Source: Owenia fusiformis (lineage: Eukaryota; Annelida; Polychaeta; Sabellida; Oweniidae). From it: 64,000 nucleotides of DNA. Each line of letters starts with the position of its first letter. The first letter of the stretch is position 1. Position numbers and translations under genes: made by a program. The stretch is from positions 28,759,915 through 28,823,914 of the forward strand of contig CAIIXF020000001.1 of NCBI GenBank assembly GCA_903813345.2. Direction: 5' to 3'. Positions 1 through 12,837 of this stretch are shown in pieces. Below the pieces are notes generated by a model. The model did no database searches, was not told the DNA's origin, and saw nothing but the letters and a program-made list of their open reading frames with translations.

Positions 1-171
1 ATGAGACAATTGTAAATTCTGCACAGTTTTCTGTATTCAAAAAGTATGCACGGTTTCAAAATTTATGCAATTATGCAAGGTTTTCTGTGTATTGTATATG
101 TAAAAGCAAAATCTGCAAAAACTTTGCAAACATATTAACAATATGAAATTTTCACATGTTAGTATACTTAC

Positions 172-290
172 ACGATGGCCATATTCAGTATCATGGATTG
201 TGTTGGCAACTTGAGAATTGGTTCTGAGAATGGATCAGTCGATATTGTAGGAATATCAATAGACTCAAACATGTAATCATACCAATTCAT
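172..290 (-). CDS. Possible first coding exon of an unidentified gene running off the left edge
   Basis: On the minus strand an ATG at 290 opens a 39-codon reading frame (begins MNWYDYMFES, ends LNMAI) that runs directly into a consensus GTAAGT donor at 171-166, leaving phase 2. There is no in-frame stop between the start and the donor, and an in-frame stop lies upstream of the ATG, which is what a first coding exon would look like. I do not recognise the peptide, and the next exon would lie left of the window, so it cannot be confirmed. It could be a chance open stretch in an SH3BP5 intron. Confidence 0.25.
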
Positions 291-3200
291 AGAAATATGT
301 ATTAGGGTTTATTTTCAAGATACAAAAAGTTTAAAATCTGCACTCTTTCGGAAATATTTTTCAAAATGATAAGATGTCAAAATCAAGGTCAGACATGTTG
401 CATCGATCCTTGCAAAAGGTTACCTACAATATTTTTTATTAACAATTGTATGAAAACATGTCTCATAAGTCATTGTACTGGTTTCAATCAATTTATCTAA
501 AAGTTTTTGCTATGTGTGAAAAGTAATAGAGCATGTCACCCCATCATTAGTAAGTGAAACCATGTAGCTAACTGGCAGAGATCAATTTTGCACATACAGA
601 TAATTAACGAAATGTGCTTGTCACATGCAAAAACAGATACTGGCCCTGTCCTGATATTCTTTGAATCTAGCAAATGTACCCTGCAATTTATTTTTGTTCA
701 CATGAACGCTGCTGAATTATTGAGATGGCCCCTAATTACTGAATATAATTTTCTTGATTTGTATGATGTGTATTTATGAAACATAGAGATACTGTATGAG
801 TGATCTAAAATAGCTTTGTATGACCCCTAGGTATTAATGTATTCTGTTTATTTTGTTTGTGCCCACGTTGGAATTCTAGTCTGTCAACACGCCGCAGTTT
901 GTTACAACTTAACTCTCTCGCAAATCAGCATAGACTCGATGTGTTGTAAGTTGCTCACTGTATCTGCACTATTTGGCAGTGTTATTTATTGCGCATCCCC
1001 CTTCTGTTGCATCACTTGTTGTTTTTTGCTTGGTGTGATTGTGTGGGGAGTAAGGGAAATGATGGGAATTCCTCAAACATCCTCGTAGTTGCATTTGGAA
1101 ATGGTCGCTTACTTCAGTACACAATTACAGTACATCAAAATCCTTTGTCTTATTCTATGGTCTTATTTGGTATGCATATTTCTGTTTACTTTGTATGAAA
1201 TCGATTAAATGAATGAATGGCTCTGTTTTGTATTTTCTGTAAAACCCATAGCTGGATATAGCATGTTGCTTTTTGTCACCCTTTTACGTTTACATAATTC
1301 ATTATTATTAACATATATTAACATATGAGACACACATGTTAGATATTAAATTAAATCACTCAATCACCTGCAAATATTCACAAAAGCAAGTTATTCAAAT
1401 TATTGCATTAAAATGTTCAGGAAAATAAAATTTGCATGCTATAGTGTATAAAATGAGTTGGGTTGTGGTGTTTAATTATTAGAATATAGATTTGCATAAT
1501 ATTCAATTTTATCGTGCCTAAAATAGGATGGTTGGCTTGTATTGTTTTTCTTGTAATTTCCAGAGAAACCGCTTGGTGGATTGCTTTAAAGTTTTCAGGG
1601 ATATTTCATGAAAATCTAGGACTAAATAAGTTTTGGTCATGGGGCACAGGCCAATTTTGATTTTTAGGTGCGATTTTGTTCACCCTGTGCATTGTTCACT
1701 CACTTAACAAACTAAAACACAGGATTCTCATTAGTCAGGTCATGCCACATGAATTCTTGAAAATTCAGTATTAACACCTGGTTCTTATTTTCTTTCCCAA
1801 GTTTACCACGAGGATTGGGACATCTAATTTTGGTAAAATGAGGGAGGAAGTATCCACAAAGTGGGAGCCTCATATTTTGGTGAAGTGCTAGAGAATGACA
1901 ATTTGCAAAGAAATATCCAGAATTTCACACAATTTGAAAAGTTATCTGTACAGATAGTACTTTAACAATGAGGGAAGAATTTCTAGTAACTTAAAAGCTG
2001 CTTTAACTCGACAAATTAAACCACTCAAGGGCGTTACAATACCCGGGAATTTATCGGTTCGTGCAGTACTTGTTTGTGATAGCGCCCTCTGTAGGTCACT
2101 GTGCTTAATGCCTACAGTAATACAGGGTAGGATATCGGGAATTCGGTCAGTTTCTATCCGTCGATTACGCTATGAATTGAAGCAAGTGTGACCACTTTAT
2201 CCACTTAAACAATTTGATAATTGATTAAATCTTTAAACAAAATCGATAAACACGTTATACACTTCCTATCTCCTTAGAAATTAGCATGTATTTATGAATT
2301 GTGTTTTCGAACAAGGCTCGACCCAGACCAATAGGGAAATCCTTATGCTAATTAGTATGACGTCATATTTTCCTGGGGAATCCTAGATTTCAAAGCCTCA
2401 GTCTGTTATTGTGTCAAATGTAAACGCTCTTTTGCAGACAGAAAATTGACAGATTAGCTTTTAACTTTCAGCTTTGATGTTTAAATATTCTGTATTTCTA
2501 CCGGACTTCTTGCTGAATATCATATAATGTTATAACTTGATTTGGACCATTGCCTGATTGATCATTCTGAAATTTTGATTGTGATTCATGATTCAATTGG
2601 CAAGAAAAATAATTCCTATTGTTTTCCTGCGAAGTCAAAATGTTACAGCATGAGTTATAATGTCGAGTTTGCAATGCATCATGTTAAATTCTGCTAGTGA
2701 GAAGTCCATGCACAAGCATACACATAAGGCCCATAAGAGACAAACACAACCAGGCTCCAGGCCGTGGATGGAAATATAAAACTATTTAAGGCACACACTG
2801 GTATTTAATAGACCGATATGTAGTGTCTGCCATGTATTGAAGGTAAACCAATCTGCATTATTAATGTTACTTCTATCAATACATGGATTGTGCAATGGAA
2901 AAGCAATGGCACAATCAAAAATGTGCATATCAATCGTGAATATCTCTCGGTTCAAAGCTTATTTCCAACAGAATCGTGTCAAAATATGTGTCTGAGTAAC
3001 AGTTATACATTATAAGATCGCAAACTCTTACCAATTATCAGCCGAATGGCTCATTTTCAACGAAATGTCCTTAAGACAACAGCCCTGGGTCACGCCTGAG
3101 ACCAAAAACTATTTCAAATAGCCCTCCCCTAAATAATATTGGATAATCACATTTATGCGGGCGCGCGCAGATCATCCACTGAACGAAACGCCACTTCCCT

Positions 3201-4104
3201 CTGAAATCACCGGGTATTGATCTTTCCCTTGAACCACTCATGCAACAGCCTTATCAATCATTCTTCTGCAAGAATTTGGTTTGAAGCTAGATTTGACATC
3301 CTACATCCTGAAAATCATTTTTCTAATATAATCTAATAGTTGCCTTTGAAAGTCTAAATACTGATTTAGACATTTATGCTTTTAATAAACAAACAAACAT
3401 TAAATTATGCCTATTGTTTAAGTACTATCTGTACATATAACTTTTCAAATTGTGTGAAATTCTGGATATTTCTTTGCAAATTGTCATTCTCTAGCACTTC
3501 ACCAAAATTTGAGGCTCCCACTTTGTGGATATGTGTACATTATTTGTACACTAAATCAGTACCATATGTCAATATTTATGGATTATTACAGCATTGAAAT
3601 GAATACTTTAATGTACAGGCCAGTTGCACAATATTTTTGGTTTAGAAAAACAAAAAAAACAATATTTTTGGTGATGGTTATACTCTATTTTTGGAAGGAA
3701 AATCATTTCATCATATCAATTTTTTTGATATGATTTCCCTCAACTCAATGACAAAACTGATATCAATTAGAACCATATTAGGTAACACATGCTCATATAC
3801 TCGTACATCCTTCCTATTTGGTATTGTTTTTGGGATTGTTTTAATATTATTTAACATTCTATTCCTTCTTCAAATGGTGATTTTGATCTGGAGACGTTTT
3901 TCATGTTAGGACATGATGCACTGTATAATATTAATATCACAGTGTCTGATGAATTTGACTACAAGATCATTAACAAACTAAGATGTATATTTTGGTATTC
4001 TGGAAATGCAACCTATCCTTTAGTAACATACGTTCATGAGTTTGAGTCTTCAATATTGAATTAATAAAATAATTTAGCAATTAATATTATTTTGTGTTTT
4101 TCAG
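291..4104. other. Non-coding stretch upstream of the visible SH3BP5 exons
   Basis: I find no convincing coding exon here. Short open frames at 588-779, 837-1088 and 3376-3909 have no splice support or recognisable domain. The stretch is most simply intron sequence of SH3BP5, because the first visible SH3BP5 exon starts in mid-codon. It contains the inverted repeat pair listed separately and a TGACGTCA site at 2358-2365 followed 9 bases later by GGGGAATCCT (2375-2384). Confidence 0.5.
1851..3531. repeat. 111-bp inverted repeat pair about 1.46 kb apart
   Basis: Positions 1851-1961 reappear as the reverse complement at 3421-3531 with only two or three mismatches (for example ATATTTTGG against AAATTTTGG). 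The similarity stops sharply at both ends. Either this is a foldback-type element with short arms, or two copies of one dispersed repeat inserted in opposite orientation. The DNA between the arms shows no coding potential that I can recognise. Confidence 0.8.
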
Positions 4105-7100
4105 GCCTTACTTTGAGCAAAAGGCCAAGTTTAATGCTTACATGGAGGTAAGCACATTTTCCAAATCTATAATAATAGGTCTGATAAAACTGAGTGTATA
4201 GATTCAGCTTCAATAGATACATAGAAGAATTTTATTTATTGTTATTTCAATGATTACAACAGTCTCAAAATTATAAAAATGAAATTTGAATCACAAAGAG
4301 AGCACTCTGTAATTCAACCTTTTAGAGGCGCCATTAGAGAGGTCTCAACTAGTGTTGTCGCGATGTGCCATAATCGTACATCGATGCATCGGCAATTTTC
4401 AGTAGTAAACATCGATGCACATCGCGATGTACATCGAGAAAAAGTCCGAGAAAAGTGCACTGAAATACCGAACGCTAATGCACTAAAATACCGAACATCC
4501 GGTACATCCGGGAACTTCTAGTAACGGTGAAATGAAAGTAAAGTAATTTTCTTAGATTAATGGTTCATTTCGACTAGCTAAAACAGTTTTAAAGAGAAAG
4601 AATATCAGAAAACATTGAAAAATGAAATAAGACATGAGAAAGGTAAGCGATTTGCGTCAAAATAAGATAAGAAAGGGTGACTTAGAATAGGCGAAAGCCT
4701 CTTGTCCGATCCATTTCGTCAAATTGTATAAATATAATGTATGTAAAACTTATAGACGAATAAAATATTTTTAATAAATAATAATAAGAAAGGGTGATTT
4801 TTAGCAAATTTTTTTTTAAAAAAAAACATCGATGTTTTGTTTCAGACATCGATGCATCGCCAGAATCAGCTTTGGCGATGTATATCGCGATGTATCGATT
4901 AATCGCGACAACACTAGTCTCAACCAGAAAGCCTACGATTTAACCAATTTTCTTAATACTTAATTGCTAAACTTTTCTACCATAATAAAAACTTCCACTT
5001 TGTTCATGTGTATGTTATGTATTTCTAGGAACAGAAAAAGAAAGTGAGTTCACTGGAGAAGGGCATCGTCAAAGCCAAGCAGTCTTATGGCATTGCCTTG
5101 AAAAACCTGGAGAGTATTAGTGATGAGATACATCAACATCGATATGAAAACAAAGTTCGACGTGAGATGGGAACTAGAGGTTCAGGAGTAGGGGCTGAGT
5201 CTCCACCTCCCCTGTATGACCAGGTTAAAGAGGAGGACAAGCACATTGCTAATAAAGACAGAAAGCCAAAGGGGAGTATAGACTCTGAAACGCAGACAGA
5301 CATTTCAACAGAATCTCAAGGGTCTAAGGTGAAAGATTCACCAGTAACAAATCAAACTAGGACTGTTCGGGGAAAATCAACTTCTCCTCCTCCAAAACCT
5401 AAAAGGGAAACGATTAAAGTTAATGCTAATATTGACTTCCATGATGGTCCTATCAATGTACATGATGAGTATCAAGCTTTACCAGAACGACGTAAAGAGA
5501 CAATTAGTCATCCAAGGTTTTTGCCAAAACATCGTAGTACAGGTATCGTGGCACCTGAGATTGTAATGTCCCCACTGGCTCTTGGTGGGCCAGCAGCGGT
5601 GCTACGTTCTAAAGATGCTACAGGCTCCCCTGGCTCTAGGGGAAGATCATCTAGTCAACCCATAATGCCCACAAAGCAAACAACAAAACCTCAACCAAAT
5701 GAACACACATTCATAAAACCAGCTGCTAGTAATGGTGCCAGGCCAAAGCAAGGGAATATGAAGAGATCTGACTCAAGAACACAGACCTCCCAGAACCCCA
5801 GTAATAGCCAGTCTATGGACCTCTTAAGTCCATCTTCTAACAGTCAAGATGGAGACTCTTCTGATGCGGAAAGTATTACAAGCTGCCCCATGTTGGATGA
5901 TGAACAGGTTGGTTAATTAATAAATGAGCCAGGCCACAGGAAAAGGGGTCTTATCACAGATTTTTTCAATATTCTGATTTTTTGTATCTTAAAAAGCACA
6001 AAGAAACCTTTCAAATGAGCCATGGCTTATGTCCTAAGAATTTTTCCTTGCATATATAGACCAAAAAGTCGGATCTGAATTTAGCACACTTTCCTCTTAA
6101 TCGTGGGCACATTTTTGGCTCTGTTGCACAATTTTGATTTTTGTGATAAGACCGGTTTTCCTATGGCCAGGCTCAAATTCATTTTTATTGAGGAATCCAT
6201 GTTGATATAAAATGATTTTTATTACTAAATAAAATAAATTTTTAGTATACTTCAGTTCAACATTTATATGCATACAAAAAATATTAGTGATGGCAGCCAA
6301 TTTGACCAGGGTCTTTTTTATAGAAATATTAAATGATTCGTCAGTGTATAGTAACAACCATTAAACTTCATATCACAAACATTATAAAGCAAATTTTCAA
6401 ATGACAAACATTATGATTTATGAACAAACATTATGATTTATGAACAAACATTATGTTTTCAGATTGAGAGTTTGATGAATGACTTCAAAGATCTGCCTCC
6501 AGTGAGTCCATTTGAGGAAACCAATATTGAGAAAAAACGTCGTAGTCTCACGATTCCAAAACGTCTAAGCTACCTCCAACCATATATGTCATTTAATCAC
6601 GAACTTGCAGAAGACCCATCACAGGACAGCCAATTAAATGTTACGAAAGACTTTTCCTCAGAGCAATGTGAGGACTTATTGGAATGTGCGAGTAATACAA
6701 GCTTTACAAGTCAGCAGAGTGACCTCAGTATGTTGAGTGGAATAAGAAGCGCATCTCAAACACCCATTAAGGGGAATTCTTTAGATTTCCGGAATAAACG
6801 AAGCATATCGGAATGTGACAGCCACGACTCTGAAGGAAATAATGACATGAAAAACTGTGATAATACCAATAAAGTCATAAATGAGGCCATTAACAAATTG
6901 AAACCAGTCAATAATAATATGAAGTCAATGTCTGGTGAGGACTGTGATACAGCAGATGCAATATATGAAAAACCCAGTAGTATTAAAAAGGCAACTAATG
7001 TTGACAAAGCAGAAAATACACAAGTTGACGATGGACATTCAACAAGTGAGGATTGTGACTCTGGCATTACAGTTGACAAAGATAATGTTCATGCTGATGA

Positions 7101-7176
7101 CATTACAACCGATAATAAGAGAGATGTTCATAGGATAGGTATAGAGGATGTTAAAGTAGAATTGAAGAATGTCTAA
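4105..7176 (+). CDS. SH3BP5: SH3 domain-binding protein 5 homologue, last three exons (5' end outside window)
   Basis: Exons 4105-4147, 5029-5907 and 6463-7176 join in frame and end at a TAA; about 544 residues are visible. The first exon begins with the last base of an Arg codon and reads PYFEQKAKFNAYME; the next continues EQKKKVSSLEKG and then ALKNLESISDEIHQHR. This is the end of the conserved antiparallel coiled coil of SH3BP5/SH3BP5L, where the vertebrate protein has PYFE and ALRNLE.ISEQIH-like runs. In vertebrates that coil acts as the guanine-nucleotide exchange factor for RAB11 and also docks JNK at mitochondria (family knowledge). The remaining roughly 490 residues are low-complexity Ser/Pro/Asn/Asp-rich sequence, much longer than the vertebrate tail, with a proline run (SPPPKPKRE) that could bind SH3 domains. 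The two visible introns hold a hAT-like element and a MITE. The missing 5' exons carry most of the coil. Confidence 0.92.
4350..4916. mobile_element. Non-autonomous hAT-like element, 567 bp, with intact target duplication
   Basis: The ends are perfect inverted repeats TAGTGTTGTCGCGAT / ATCGCGACAACACTA, flanked on both sides by the 8-bp direct repeat GTCTCAAC (4342-4349 and 4917-4924). An 8-bp duplication with TAG-G-type ends is the hAT superfamily signature. Subterminal palindromes built from ATCGATGCATCG/ATCGCGATGTA repeat near both ends, as expected for transposase binding sites. No transposase frame is present. It sits in the intron between SH3BP5 exons 4105-4147 and 5029-5907. Confidence 0.9.
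5922..6180. mobile_element. MITE in the last SH3BP5 intron
   Basis: The first and last roughly 48 bases are imperfect inverted repeats: TGAGCCAGGCCACAGGAAAA with GGTCTTATCACA on the left matches the reverse complement of the right end at 6130-6178. It begins within 20 bases of the exon donor at 5907/5908. No coding frame. The superfamily was not determined. Confidence 0.7.
6404..6457 (+). repeat. 20-bp direct repeats abutting a splice acceptor
   Basis: The unit TGAACAAACATTATGATTTA occurs about two and a half times in tandem, and the last partial copy supplies the tract leading into the acceptor AG at 6461-6462 of the final SH3BP5 exon. The polypyrimidine tract is therefore weak and repeat-derived. 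Confidence 0.8.
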
Positions 7177-7650
7177 TGTAGAGGATACTTACAATCAAAC
7201 TTAATAACTTAGTATCAATATTTTCTGAATGTGCAACGTAGCTGAAAAGAAATCATTATTTCATTGGTTGTCCATTTGATAAGCCATGTTGATCATGTAA
7301 GAATTTACTAACTAATTCTTGACATGAAATATTAAAGAGATAATTGCATTTAGGCATCTGGGGTCCATTAACAGAAGCTTTCTAAAGCTAGGAATTCCTG
7401 AAGTCCATTGTTCTCCAACTGTGATGTCATTATATCCATGGTAACTACAACTGATTTACGAATTCGTAACTTTATGAACTTTCTTTCAATGACCCCCTGA
7501 TTATTTAAGTGATAAGAAAAAACAGATTTAAATGCCAGGATGATATATCTAGATTTTCATGTTGTTCTTTGTTAAAAAATCACAAACTTTTACCCGTATA
7601 CCCTAGTTGCGAATATGAAAGTGAATATCAATAGAACTAGTCCATAGGAT

Positions 7651-7886
7651 AAAAAACCACAGAAGGTATCACAACAGATTTTAGACAGTCACATGTTGAA
7701 AGAAATGTTGGTGGGTGTTTGCACCTTCCCTGTCTCGAAGTCCAAATTATTTGATCATCTCTATGAGAACTTTTCTTTTAGATAATGCATTGGCCTAACA
7801 TATGCACCTTTTTAACTCCTCAGAAAATAGACACAATCCAACATATGAATGTCTAAAATCTGTTGCGATACCTTCCGTGGTTTTTT
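7651..7886. mobile_element. MITE with 36-bp terminal inverted repeats in the SH3BP5 3' flank
   Basis: AAAAAACCACAGAAGGTATC followed by ACAACAGATTTTAGAC (7651-7686) matches the reverse complement of 7851-7886 with about two mismatches. It is 236 bp long with no coding frame. It lies within about 700 bp of the SH3BP5 stop codon and may be transcribed as part of the 3' UTR. Confidence 0.75.
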
Positions 7887-10329
7887 GAGAGTGGGTAGAA
7901 ATTATAAAGTAGTTGTATAGTACATGTTAGTGAAGCAAAAAACAATATGCAGTACTAATTGCTAAAATATTTTCTGTGCCAGAATGTGATCTCCAGTTTC
8001 AGGCATTAGTATCAAACTAGGCTCTCCATTGCATTTTACATTTTTTGTGATATGTGATCTTCAATTTTAGTCAGAGACCTTGTTTATATGTTATCAGGTT
8101 TGAAAAATTCAAAAGATATAGAGTTCAGGTATAAAAGTACTTGAGTTTTTGAGTTATGTAAATTGAGATTTAGAGGCCAACTGTCAAGGCAGATTGCCAA
8201 AGTCTTTAGTAACATATAAAATGTAAAATATTAACTGATAAATTTTCAAAAGATTTATTTTAACAGATCCTGTATAAGATTCTAAGATGCCATCAAGTGT
8301 GAGTACATTTATGAAATTATTTTAGTTGGTTTACTTCGTGAAGAATTTTTTGTTAATTTATTTCTGTGACACAATATCACTGGATAATTATATGTTATAT
8401 ATACACAGATTTCAGTCAAGGTTACTGATGTGTAATTTTGCCAAACATGTAATTTAGTTAAAAGTTGGATAAGCATCTGTGTCATAATGAGTACATGTGC
8501 AATAATCTCTTCATCCCATCAGCTGATATATATTTGGTCACACATTTCTACAGAATTGTCTGCTCATCTCAAACTTGATGTGAAATGGATGAACTACTAG
8601 ATCATGCAGGAAACCTAAACTTTTACCCTCAGCTTGGAGACAATTTTCTCAATAGCTAGACCACATTTAGTACAACTGCAAGATTGGGGATATTTCTAGG
8701 TTCATTACAGGGATTTTGTTTAATGCAGAAGGGATGGAAAAATCTTGCAAAATTATTAGCATTTTCTACATGTAAACAGTTTCAAATTCTTCAATACATT
8801 AGTTTCATTTTAGTAAAAACAACCATAGAAAATTGCTTGCTGTTTGCTATTGAAAGCCCTGCATTCTCATATGTCATGAAAGGGTTTGGCCTTTATCACA
8901 TGTGAATGATGGGAGTGTACCAGGTGACATAGTGCTTTTGATAATAAAACGAAATCTAAGATATCATAATTCGATATTCATTTCCCTATTTGCACATTAT
9001 CTATTGGACAGTGTTCACCACTCATGTTATAAGATTGTGTTCTGCTAAAGTGACACAATTTGATAAAGAATATTTCTTTTTGTCTGTAATCCTCAAAATA
9101 TTATGACATCATGATATTCATACAATGGATTTATAAAATTAATGTGAATTTTAACAGGTTAAACACAGTCATCTTAGTCAGTAGTTTTGGATTTTTATGT
9201 ATTTCACATGCTATTATATGTGTCACACTAAACATGCATGTACAACTAGTGGAGCAAGCGTGTTTATTGTTTATTTATTGCATATGAATAAAATAATAGT
9301 AAATAAACATCTATAGATGAATGTCTTAGTATTATTTTGTCGCCCAAGAAGATATACAATTGTACATATGTTTTGTCCTAAATTTTTTATGGTTGGTTTT
9401 TGTTTGAATCTGTAACAATTGTCACAAACTTTTAAAATATTTACAATAACTCACCTTAATTAAGGCCTTATTGATTGTTGATTCCGTTAAGTTTCAAAGT
9501 TCTAATCAACATCATTCATGTTTGATAGTGAATCATCAAAAATCATTTCAAAGTATCGTGCTACCCTGCCCAATTGTTTACAATTAGGTTATAATTTAAA
9601 AAGTTGAATCAGGATGTGTGTCTATTCACCTATTACAAATAAATGAGTGGCTAACATGTTTTCAGGGAGTGATTTTGAATTCAGTTTTTCATAAACACAA
9701 TGGTTTTTGAATCACTGATTATAAAAAAATCAGTGTCCCTGTCTCTCCCCCCCCCCATTAATTTCTAAATACCCAAAGGGGTTGTATATCTATTATGTTG
9801 ACAGATCTATTTTCAAATATTAACTGATTATTTACTGATTAGTTGATAACCGCATATTATAATATTGGCCTAGACTAATCCCCCACTTATAAAGCAACAA
9901 ACAATAGGAACAGGAACCCAAGTTTGTGAATCACCTTTACTCAAAACTGTAAATATATTCAAGAGAATAAGGGTATAAAATGGAAAGAGGATGTAAAATG
10001 CATAAAAAGAATTCAGTGGTCAGTTAAGGATAACTCTGAATCTTTCCTCCCCTAGGGGATGATGTCCAATTGTTAACAGTTGATCATCGAAGTTAGTTTT
10101 GTTGGGAGGGGGTAAATGATGGTGTTAGCAAGCAGTGATTTTTTATATTCAAGTGAAAGACAAATCAATATTTTAAAATTTCATTAAGTGAAGGGTCAAA
10201 CGATATCGAAATTAATTTATTTTTTCCACAACTAAGTGTGATGTCCAAGATTCATGATGTAGAGGAGAGCCTGTGAGTTTGAATGTACATGCAGAGTGCA
10301 GACCCAAATAAAGGATTTCCTCATTTGTA

Positions 10330-10352
10330 TGACGTCATGAAGGGGATTCCCC
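10330..10352. promoter_or_regulatory. CRE/ATF site next to a palindromic kappa-B site, candidate enhancer
   Basis: TGACGTCA (10330-10337) is followed 4 bases later by GGGGATTCCCC (10342-10352), a perfect palindromic NF-kappaB-type site. It lies about 360 bp upstream of the candidate untranslated exon end at 10710 and 2.5 kb upstream of the coding start of the TBK1-adaptor-like gene. The motif match is direct; the regulatory role is inference. Confidence 0.35.
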
Positions 10353-12837
10353 TAATAAAGGCTCCATCTTGGATATTGAACAAATAAATATTTCAAACAA
10401 AAATGTATTTTCAAAGTATTTTTTCAACTTATGGTGATTTAAGACGGCTAATCTGGCGTGGTAGAAATGTTCTATATATCCCAAAGCATAGGTAAGATTG
10501 AAAAAAACGTTGTTTGATTGTGGATAACTCATGAGAATGAAGATAGAAATGATTCATTTTTGACCTCGTCACCAACAACACTCTTGATTCATCCTATCTC
10601 AAGTACCTGTCCGTTTTCTAGAACAAACGTTATTACTTATTGACCATCGACGAAATTAAGGTTCATTTAGATTATTTACTTCGGAGAACTCATTTAATAT
10701 TCTCGAAAAGGTAAGCTATGTAAACATGACCTGTTCAAGGGTCTATAATTTTGAATGGATATTTACTTCCTTGTCCAAACTTTCCTAAATCAAAAAATCT
10801 GTCAAACTGATCACTGAAGTGTTTATTATTATAGACTTTATTTCAGTATTTGGACACAATTTTGATTTTTTAGAAAAATAGCCGGGCTTGCTGCTTATGT
10901 ACAAAGAAATGTTGAAATTATTCTCCTTTATATTTGCTGGGATACTCACCGTGTACAAACCATTATGGAAGAGAGAGCACATTTGTTACAAAATTAATTT
11001 CAACTATCGAAATTAGGCATGTTTGAGCAAAATTATTAAATGCATGAAACAATTCAGCTGACCTAAGCAAATTCAGTCGCAAGTGAAAAATAACTCAATG
11101 GACTGAACTCTGTACTCTACTCTCACTGTCAAATCGAACGCCTATGCACAAAGAAATACCGCAAAAGAATGCTGTGATTGGACTAGATGCTTGAAAGAGC
11201 TTCACAGAAGAATACTCTCACGTATTATATTAGTTCTCAGAAGTTCAGTTTTTAGTCATAGGATCTATAGAATTATCTAAGCTAAAGGAGAAAGTATATT
11301 GACGCTAAAATTAAGTGATTTGACAAGTTTCTTGGAAGAAGAAATGTTTATGTTTTGTTATGCATTATATGAATAACAATTGATAACATTTATAATGCGG
11401 CGTGGCATCTCATCTAATTTTATCTATTGGTCTATAACAGTATAATGTTATGCTGAATTGATATGCCCCTTGCATACCATATCTTGGGAGTAAAATTCAA
11501 TAGATTAATGGCAAAGGAAATTGAATAACAGCACATTACTGTGAATAAAGGATCTGGAAAAATTTGCATGTCATCACACAGGAAGGAAATGTGACACATC
11601 TTCTGTTTTGAAGAGCAGAATTTTTTGTGTGACAACTACAAATTCAAAGAATAGTGTTGGACTCATTTTTGAAGCAATTTTTTATCCAAAATTCTGGGTT
11701 TACAGAACCAATATATCACTTGTATATAAACCACTAACATACATTAATTCATTATTTAGAATCAATGTACATCTACAAGATATTTACACTTTTACTTTGG
11801 GAGGTAGGCATAATTGTAATTTTATATGTTTGGTTATTAATAGATTTATAATAAATAATGATTATTTAATTTGGAGGGTGCAAAATGAAATAGAGTCGAA
11901 AGCCCATGGTAGAAGTAAGCTTTTTTAAAGCAAACCTTTAATTTATCATTTTTTGTATAAAATAATATTACCTTTATAATAATATGTTTTCTAAGAAAAA
12001 TAGAAGATACCTGCTAGTTTACCATTTGAAATGGTATAGTACCATAGAATTTTTTATTCAGTTTTATGTAAGCACAATTAGAATTACAGAAGTAGAAAAG
12101 ATTGAAATCTTTTAAAAACAGAAAAGCAGTCCGAAAATGGAACACTGCTAAACGCAACCAGTATTTTGATATTTATTTTATTTCAAAAAATAAAAATTAA
12201 GTATATACTTTGAACACCAGCCTTTTTATATATGAACTTTAGGTGCATTTAATTATATTATGAATAGCTTTCACAGATAATATTAGATACGATGAGATAT
12301 TTATAATTCATTGTTGACTTTAAACTTTAAACCTTTTGTTTAGTTGAAATTATGAGATACTGTAAAACACTTTAAATTCGCGGTTGCAATTTTCCTGGAT
12401 TTGTACATTTGATTATTTTCACGTATTCATGTATTCGCGATTTGTATGTAATGTGGGTTAATTAATATCTCATGTACAAATCATAATACTGAAAGCTTGC
12501 ATAAAATAATTGAATATACTAGTTAGTCCAGTGGTTTCACTACAATTTCTCACAACAGGCTAAATGAATAAAAACAACTGGCAAAATTAATGGAAATCAT
12601 AAATTTAACATGGAAAAGTTGAAAAGTCCTTAAAAACAACAGGCCATTTTGTGAAACAATCAGTGAAAATTGCCTGTTGTCTGCTGCCAATGAAACCCCT
12701 GAAGTCATTCTAATACTCATAGCATCTCTCTCTGTGGTTCACCACAATGCATACAAATTATATGTTGGAGGTTGATATAAGAACCTTAACTCATTTTATT
12801 TTATTTAATTGAATTGTCTTTTCTTTTCCAGACTGTA

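Larger units (their letters stand above)
7177..12837. other. SH3BP5 3' UTR, intergenic DNA and presumed 5' non-coding part of the adaptor gene
   Basis: No coding exon recognised. The left part should contain the SH3BP5 3' UTR, with possible AATAAA signals near 8943 and 9288. A candidate untranslated exon of the downstream gene could end at 10710, where AAAAG is followed by GTAAGC; the coding exon at 12832 has a strong acceptor and so requires an upstream exon. A short C run lies near 9749. Confidence 0.5.

Noticed and set aside
4279-4521. 80-residue frame in the SH3BP5 intron
   Set aside because: Runs from flank into the hAT-like element and translates its palindromic repeats.
6756-7079. 107-residue minus-strand frame
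   Set aside because: Antisense shadow of the last SH3BP5 exon.
12540-12705. Weak inverted repeat around ACAACAGGC upstream of the adaptor coding exon
   Set aside because: Only short blocks pair and the borders are unclear, so it is not called as an element.
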